DNA of 10,261 bases from an uncultured Campylobacter sp. (GTDB taxonomy: Bacteria > Campylobacterota > Campylobacteria > Campylobacterales > Campylobacteraceae): assembly GCF_938030685.1 (NCBI RefSeq), contig NZ_CALHHX010000093.1:1-10261 (forward strand). The letters are read 5' to 3'. This document shows, piece by piece, positions 7,385 to 10,261 of the stretch. The notes under the pieces are model-generated. The model was not told the DNA's origin and made no database searches. It saw only the letters and a list, made by a program, of their open reading frames with translations. The first letter of the stretch is position 1, and the number at the start of each line of letters is the position of its first letter. The position numbers and the translations under genes are program-made.

Positions 7385-7415
7385 ATTTCGCATCGCTTAA
7401 AATGCGATGCGAAAT
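7385..7415 (+). terminator. Perfect 12-bp stem hairpin after cooS
   Basis: ATTTCGCATCGC (7385-7396) and GCGATGCGAAAT (7404-7415) form a perfect 12-bp stem with a 7-nt loop, 14 nt after the cooS stop. The tail is only weakly T-rich (TTCATGATAAAATTTT), so it may act as a modest terminator or as a 3'-end stabiliser. Confidence 0.65.
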
Positions 7416-7456
7416 TTCATGATAAAATTTAACCTCTTGCGGGCAAATAAAATCCC

Positions 7457-7502
7457 ACAGCTAAACGGCTAGCAAAATTCTACAACTAAGTGGCTAGCAA
7501 AA
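7457..7502. repeat. Two imperfect 21-bp direct repeats, period 25
   Basis: Copies at 7457-7477 and 7482-7502 match at 18 of 21 positions and share GGCTAGCAAAA. The core GCTAGC is itself a palindrome. Role unknown; the spacing of about two helical turns would suit a pair of protein-binding sites, but this is speculation. Confidence 0.6.
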
Positions 7503-7613
7503 CCGAGGTTAAATAAAGATAAAATTTTCGCGCCGCATCCGTTCGTGGAATTCTAAATCAAATCTTCAAATCCTACGTAAAATTTCGCCGCGCGCTGTGT
7601 CTGCTGCTAAATC

Positions 7614-7641
7614 GGCGGAATTTAGCCGGGCAAATTCCGCC
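7614..7641. repeat. Perfect 10-bp inverted repeat
   Basis: GGCGGAATTT (7614-7623) and AAATTCCGCC (7632-7641) are exact reverse complements around an 8-nt loop. No T-run follows, so it is not a clear terminator. It uses the same AAATTCCGC word that recurs inside the cooS extension. Confidence 0.5.
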
Positions 7642-7828
7642 ATCGAGCTTAAGCGCATCTTTCGCGAAAGGATGAAATTATAAAATTCCATCTTGGCGTA
7701 AATTTCGTAGGCGTAATCTGAAATCCGCGAGTTAAATTTTGCTAAAAGCCTTATTGCACGGAGCTGCACGCCATTAGATCTCGCCCGCATGTATGAAAGT
7801 TGAAATCATAAAAATTTAATATGATATG

Positions 7829-7837
7829 TGCTAAAAT
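7829..7837 (+). promoter_or_regulatory. Extended -10 promoter-like sequence
   Basis: TGCTAAAAT at 7829-7837 fits an extended -10 (TGN followed by TAAAAT) in a locally AT-rich stretch. It lies 23 bp before ATG 7861, which has AAGGA at 7851-7855. The arrangement looks like an intact gene start ahead of a broken reading frame. Confidence 0.4.
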
Positions 7838-7860
7838 GCCATATTTGTTTAAGGATTTAG

Positions 7861-8091
7861 ATGCATAAATCAAAGCCGCTGCAGTCTTTGCGTCATCATC
7901 GGTAGAAGATGTCGTGCGAGGCGGAGGCACTGCCGTCAAGTCCTGCGTTTCGCAGCTTGAGGCGGTGCGACAAAAGCGCGTCTATGCTGCGTCTGCAAAC
8001 ATTTTCGGCTGAGACCGCACGGGCGCGAGGGCGTCACTACAAATCTTGCAGGCGGCTAAAATTTTCATCCGGATCTTTTCTGAAGTATTGA
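7861..8091 (+). pseudogene. Decayed 5' part of a probable LysR-type regulator gene
   Basis: ATG 7861 has a ribosome site (AAGGA) but the frame stops after 14 residues (MHKSKPLQSLRHHR). Pieces of a LysR-like helix-turn-helix then appear in different frames. Frame of the ATG: AEALPSSPAFRSLRR, compared with the family's 'AA..L..SpsavS.ql..LE'; also DKSASMLRLQTF. Frame starting at 7869: KSCVSQLEAVRQKRVY, a stop, then DRTGARASLQILQAAKIF, compared with the usual 'R......T.aG..ll..a..i' after the wing. The simplest reading is one HTH gene with several small deletions, continuing as unreadable remnant to about 8200. LysR identity is my inference from pattern, not a search. The alternative is non-coding DNA with a chance likeness. 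Confidence 0.35.
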
Positions 8092-8234
8092 TCTTGGAGC
8101 TATCACGAAGGAGTTTTGCCGCAAGCCTTTCGCTACGAGCCGGGAGGCAGAATTTAAAGCGAAATTTTAAGCGTGTTTCAACGAGGCGAAATTTCAAAGA
8201 TTAAATTTAATGCAAAAGATAAAATTTAAAGCAA

Positions 8235-8241
8235 GGGAAGG
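8235..8241 (+). promoter_or_regulatory. Ribosome binding site favouring ATG 8243 for the permease
   Basis: AAGGGAAGG spans 8233-8241 directly before ATG 8243. The earlier in-frame ATG at 8210 has only AT-rich sequence upstream and would add 11 charged residues before the first membrane segment. Confidence 0.6.
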
Positions 8242-8242
8242 T

Positions 8243-9235
8243 ATGAAAAATTTTAAATTTATGCTCGTGCTGCTGATACTAGCGACGATTGCGACGATTG
8301 CGATATCGCTTTGTATAGGGCGCTTCGGACTAAGCATCACCGAGGTTTTAAAAGCGCTTAGCGGCGGCGAGGTGGCGCAAAACGTCCACAACGTCGTTAT
8401 GGATGTGCGCCTGCCGCGCATCATCGCCGCAGTGCTCGTGGGCGCGGCGCTGGGCATCAGCGGCACGGCGTATCAGGGCGTCTTTAAAAACCAGCTCGTC
8501 TCGCCCGATCTTTTGGGCGTGAGCGCCGGAGCTTGCGTGGGCGCGGCGATCGCGATCCTGCTTGATCTAAATATCCTTTTGATCCAGCTTTTCGCCTTCG
8601 TTTTCGGGCTTGCGGCGGTTTGCATTACGCTTCTAATCACGCGCGCGCTGCGTTCGAGCGCCACCATAATGCTCGTGCTTGCGGGCATCATCGTAAGCGG
8701 TCTAATGGGCGCGCTGATCGGATTTTTAAAATTTATGGCCGATCCCGAGACGAAGCTCGCGGATATCGTGTATTGGCAGCTAGGAAGCCTCGCGAAGGTC
8801 GATCCTAGCGTACTAGCGATGATAGCGCCGGTGATGGGGGTTTGTATCGCTATCTTGGTGCTGATGAGCTACCGAATAAACGTCCTATCCATGGGCGATG
8901 CGACCGCGGCGAAGCTCGGCGTAAACGTCGTGCTGGAGCGGGGCATCATCATCGTCTGCGCGACGCTGCTAACCGCAAGCAGCGTGTGTATCAGCGGCAT
9001 AGTCGCGTGGGTGGGGCTTTTGATGCCGCATCTAACGCGCATGATCGTGGGCGTAAGCAATACCAAGGCGATCCCCGCGAGCATATTTTTAAGCGCGATC
9101 TTCGTGCTCATCGTAGACGACGTAGCGCGCAGCATAAATCAAAGCGAGATCCCGTTAGGGGTGCTTACGGGCTTTATCGGCACGCTATTTTTTATATTCA
9201 TCCTGCTTAAAAACAAAAGGAAGCTAAATGGTTAG
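8243..9235 (+). CDS. FecCD/BtuC-family ABC permease (iron chelate, haem or corrinoid uptake)
   Basis: A 330-residue, very hydrophobic permease, the usual length for the FecCD family with about ten membrane helices. Family landmarks in order: RLPR (56-59); the segment GTAYQGVFKNQLVSPDLLG (74-92) followed by VSAGA; the ATPase-coupling stretch GDATAAKLGV (218-227); GIVAWVGLLMPHLTR (242-256); and SEIPLGVLTGFIGTLFF (301-317) at the C-terminus. It would form a homodimer in the inner membrane and move a siderophore-bound iron, haem or cobalamin-type substrate into the cytoplasm with the ATPase encoded next. Sequence alone does not settle the substrate. The stop overlaps the ATPase gene by 8 nt. No periplasmic binding protein gene is in the window and no clear Fur box is seen upstream. 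Confidence 0.92.
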   Translation: MKNFKFMLVLLILATIATIAISLCIGRFGLSITEVLKALSGGEVAQNVHNVVMDVRLPRIIAAVLVGAALGISGTAYQGVFKNQLVSPDLLGVSAGACVGAAIAILLDLNILLIQLFAFVFGLAAVCITLLITRALRSSATIMLVLAGIIVSGLMGALIGFLKFMADPETKLADIVYWQLGSLAKVDPSVLAMIAPVMGVCIAILVLMSYRINVLSMGDATAAKLGVNVVLERGIIIVCATLLTASSVCISGIVAWVGLLMPHLTRMIVGVSNTKAIPASIFLSAIFVLIVDDVARSINQSEIPLGVLTGFIGTLFFIFILLKNKRKLNG

Positions 9236-10004
9236 GGTTGAGAGCTTAGACTTCGGCTACGTAAAATCCGCCCCTCTAACGCTGCGCGACGTGAATTTCA
9301 ACCTCGAAGCGGGCGCGATGCTGACGATTTTGGGGCAAAATGGCGCGGGCAAATCGACGCTTTTAAATTTAATCAGCGGCACGCTTGAGCCTCTGCGCGG
9401 TAAAATTTCAATTGACGGCAAGGATATGGCGAGCCTCAGCGCCAAAGGGCGCGCCGAGATCATCGGCTACGTCTCGCAAAGCGAGGTCTGCGAGTACGAC
9501 TACAGCGTCTTCGAATACGTCTTGATGGGGCGCACGGCGCATATCGGGATCTTTTCGCAGCCGAGCGAAAACGACTACAGGCTTGCGCAGCGCTACATGA
9601 AAATGCTTGAAATTTGGCACCTAAAAGACAAGATCATCACGCGCCTAAGCGGCGGCCAGAGGCAGATGGCATCCATCGCGCGCGCCCTTTGCAGCGAGCC
9701 TAAGATCGTGATCTTCGACGAGCCCACCTCGGCGCTGGATTTTGCCAACCAATACAAATTCCTCCGCGCCACGAAGGAGCTTTTAAAAAACGGCTACACC
9801 GTCGTTTTAGCCACGCACAATCCGGACTTCGCGCTGCTTTTGGGCGGATACGTCGCGCTCGTAAAAGGCGGCGGCGAGGTCGCCTACGGCAAAGCCGAGC
9901 AGATCATAAAGAGCGAAATTTTAAGCAAACTATACGATCTGAAGCTCGACGTCAGCTACAACGAAAAGGTCGGTCGCGTCTGCTGCTTGACGTATCCATT
10001 CTAG
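9228..10004 (+). CDS. FecE/BtuD-family ABC ATPase paired with the permease
   Basis: A 258-residue ABC ATPase with Walker A GQNGAGKST at 36-44, Q-loop Gln84 (YVSQ), signature LSGGQ at 140-144, Walker B VIFDEP at 161-166 with Glu165, D-loop SALD, and switch His197. The stretch YSVFEYVLMGRTAHIGIFSQPS (split: YSVFEYVLMGRTAH, then IGIFSQPS) after the Q-loop is typical of ATPases for iron-siderophore, haem and vitamin B12 importers, where it begins 'V...V..GR.pH'. Length matches the family. The ATG at 9228 overlaps the end of the permease gene, so the two are translationally coupled. It ends with CCLTYPF immediately before a tandem repeat array; the last short hairpin plus TTTT in each repeat could end transcription. 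The substrate is undetermined. Confidence 0.92.
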   Translation: MVRVESLDFGYVKSAPLTLRDVNFNLEAGAMLTILGQNGAGKSTLLNLISGTLEPLRGKISIDGKDMASLSAKGRAEIIGYVSQSEVCEYDYSVFEYVLMGRTAHIGIFSQPSENDYRLAQRYMKMLEIWHLKDKIITRLSGGQRQMASIARALCSEPKIVIFDEPTSALDFANQYKFLRATKELLKNGYTVVLATHNPDFALLLGGYVALVKGGGEVAYGKAEQIIKSEILSKLYDLKLDVSYNEKVGRVCCLTYPF

Positions 10005-10006
10005 TC

Positions 10007-10261
10007 TTTACTTCGCGGACGAGCACAGCTCGTCCTTGCGACGGGGAGCTTCGCTCCCTCGACCCACCTAAAGTTACGGCAGGCTAACGCCTGCACTTTT
10101 ATCGGTTTTACTTCGCGGACGAGCACAGCTCGTCCTTGCGACGGGGAGCTTCGCTCCCTCGACCCACCTAAAGTTACGGCAGGCTAACGCCTGCACTTTT
10201 ATCGGTTTTACTTCGCGGACGAGCACAGCTCGTCCTTGCGACGGGGAGCTTCGCTCCCTCG
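10007..10261. repeat. Perfect 100-bp tandem repeat array, 2.55 copies, running off the window
   Basis: Units at 10007-10106 and 10107-10206 are identical, and 10207-10261 repeats the first 55 bases without change. The array starts 2 nt after the ATPase stop. Each unit holds three short perfect hairpins. In copy 1 these are GGACGAGC/GCTCGTCC with loop ACA (10017-10035); GGGAGC/GCTCCC with loop TTC (10044-10058); and GCAGGC/GCCTGC with loop TAAC (10079-10094), followed by ACTTTT like a small terminator. The third copy is cut before its last hairpin. There are no variable spacers, so it is not CRISPR. The 100-nt period is not a multiple of three, so a repeat-coded protein is unlikely. The total copy number is unknown. 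Confidence 0.95.

Larger units (their letters stand above)
7416..7828. other. Intergenic stretch without a gene, with short repeats
   Basis: No supported gene on either strand; the short reverse frames here are low-complexity and lack ribosome sites. It holds a direct repeat at 7457-7502 and an inverted repeat at 7614-7641, listed separately, plus several AAATTT and AAATTC words like those in the gap at 2316-2968. Confidence 0.6.

Noticed and set aside
7566..8197. Reverse-strand frames of 60-75 codons between cooS and the permease
   Set aside because: They lack ribosome sites, look compositionally random, and overlap the forward regulator remnant.
8210..8242. ATG 8210 as the permease start
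   Set aside because: No ribosome site upstream; ATG 8243 has AAGGGAAGG and gives the usual family length.
10007..10261. CRISPR array
   Set aside because: The whole 100-bp unit is identical between copies, with no variable spacers.
1..10261. tRNA, rRNA or insertion-sequence genes
   Set aside because: No cloverleaf, rRNA-like stretch, transposase frame or paired terminal inverted repeats could be recognised.

Overview
The window looks like a chromosomal segment of a Campylobacter, probably one of the higher-GC oral or anaerobic species. This is inferred from the gene order cytochrome c - nosH - nosF - nosL - nosY - nosL, which matches the epsilonproteobacterial nitrous-oxide reductase (nos) cluster known from Wolinella and Campylobacter. 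AAATTT and AAATTC words scattered through otherwise GC-richer DNA fit the same group. All convincing genes lie on the + strand. The species cannot be fixed from the sequence alone.

Region 1 (1-4431) is the distal part of a nos cluster. It holds the tail of a probable c-type cytochrome, then NosH (membrane NapH-type ferredoxin), NosF (ABC ATPase), a lipoprotein NosL with a His/Met-rich tail, a 653-bp gap without genes, NosY (ABC permease), and a second, divergent NosL-like protein. NosH and the cytochrome would carry electrons from menaquinol to periplasmic N2O reductase. NosF, NosY and NosL support maturation of its copper-sulfide centre. nosZ, nosD and nosG would lie upstream, outside the window.

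Region 2 (4432-7415) is an AT-rich leader, then one large gene for a Ni-CO dehydrogenase-family protein (CooS), and a strong hairpin just after it. Two things set this CooS apart. It has a roughly 270-residue N-terminal extension with a Ser/Ala/Asn-rich part followed by a His-rich part. It also has Asp in place of one of the C-cluster cysteines, while every other active-site ligand I can place is kept. No cooF, cooC, cooT or cooJ is present in the window.

Region 3 (7416-8242) has no intact gene. It contains a short direct repeat, an inverted repeat, and what looks like the decayed 5' part of a LysR-type regulator gene that still has a good start site and promoter-like sequence.

Region 4 (8243-10004) is an overlapping pair: a FecCD/BtuC-type permease and its ATPase, for uptake of an iron chelate, haem or corrinoid. 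No binding-protein gene is in view.

Region 5 (10007-10261) is a perfect 100-bp tandem repeat, 2.55 copies to the window edge, each full unit carrying three small hairpins. It continues beyond the window.

The most interesting material is the CooS variant (metal-binding extension, Asp ligand, and position beside denitrification genes), the unequal NosL pair, and the hairpin-rich 100-bp array.
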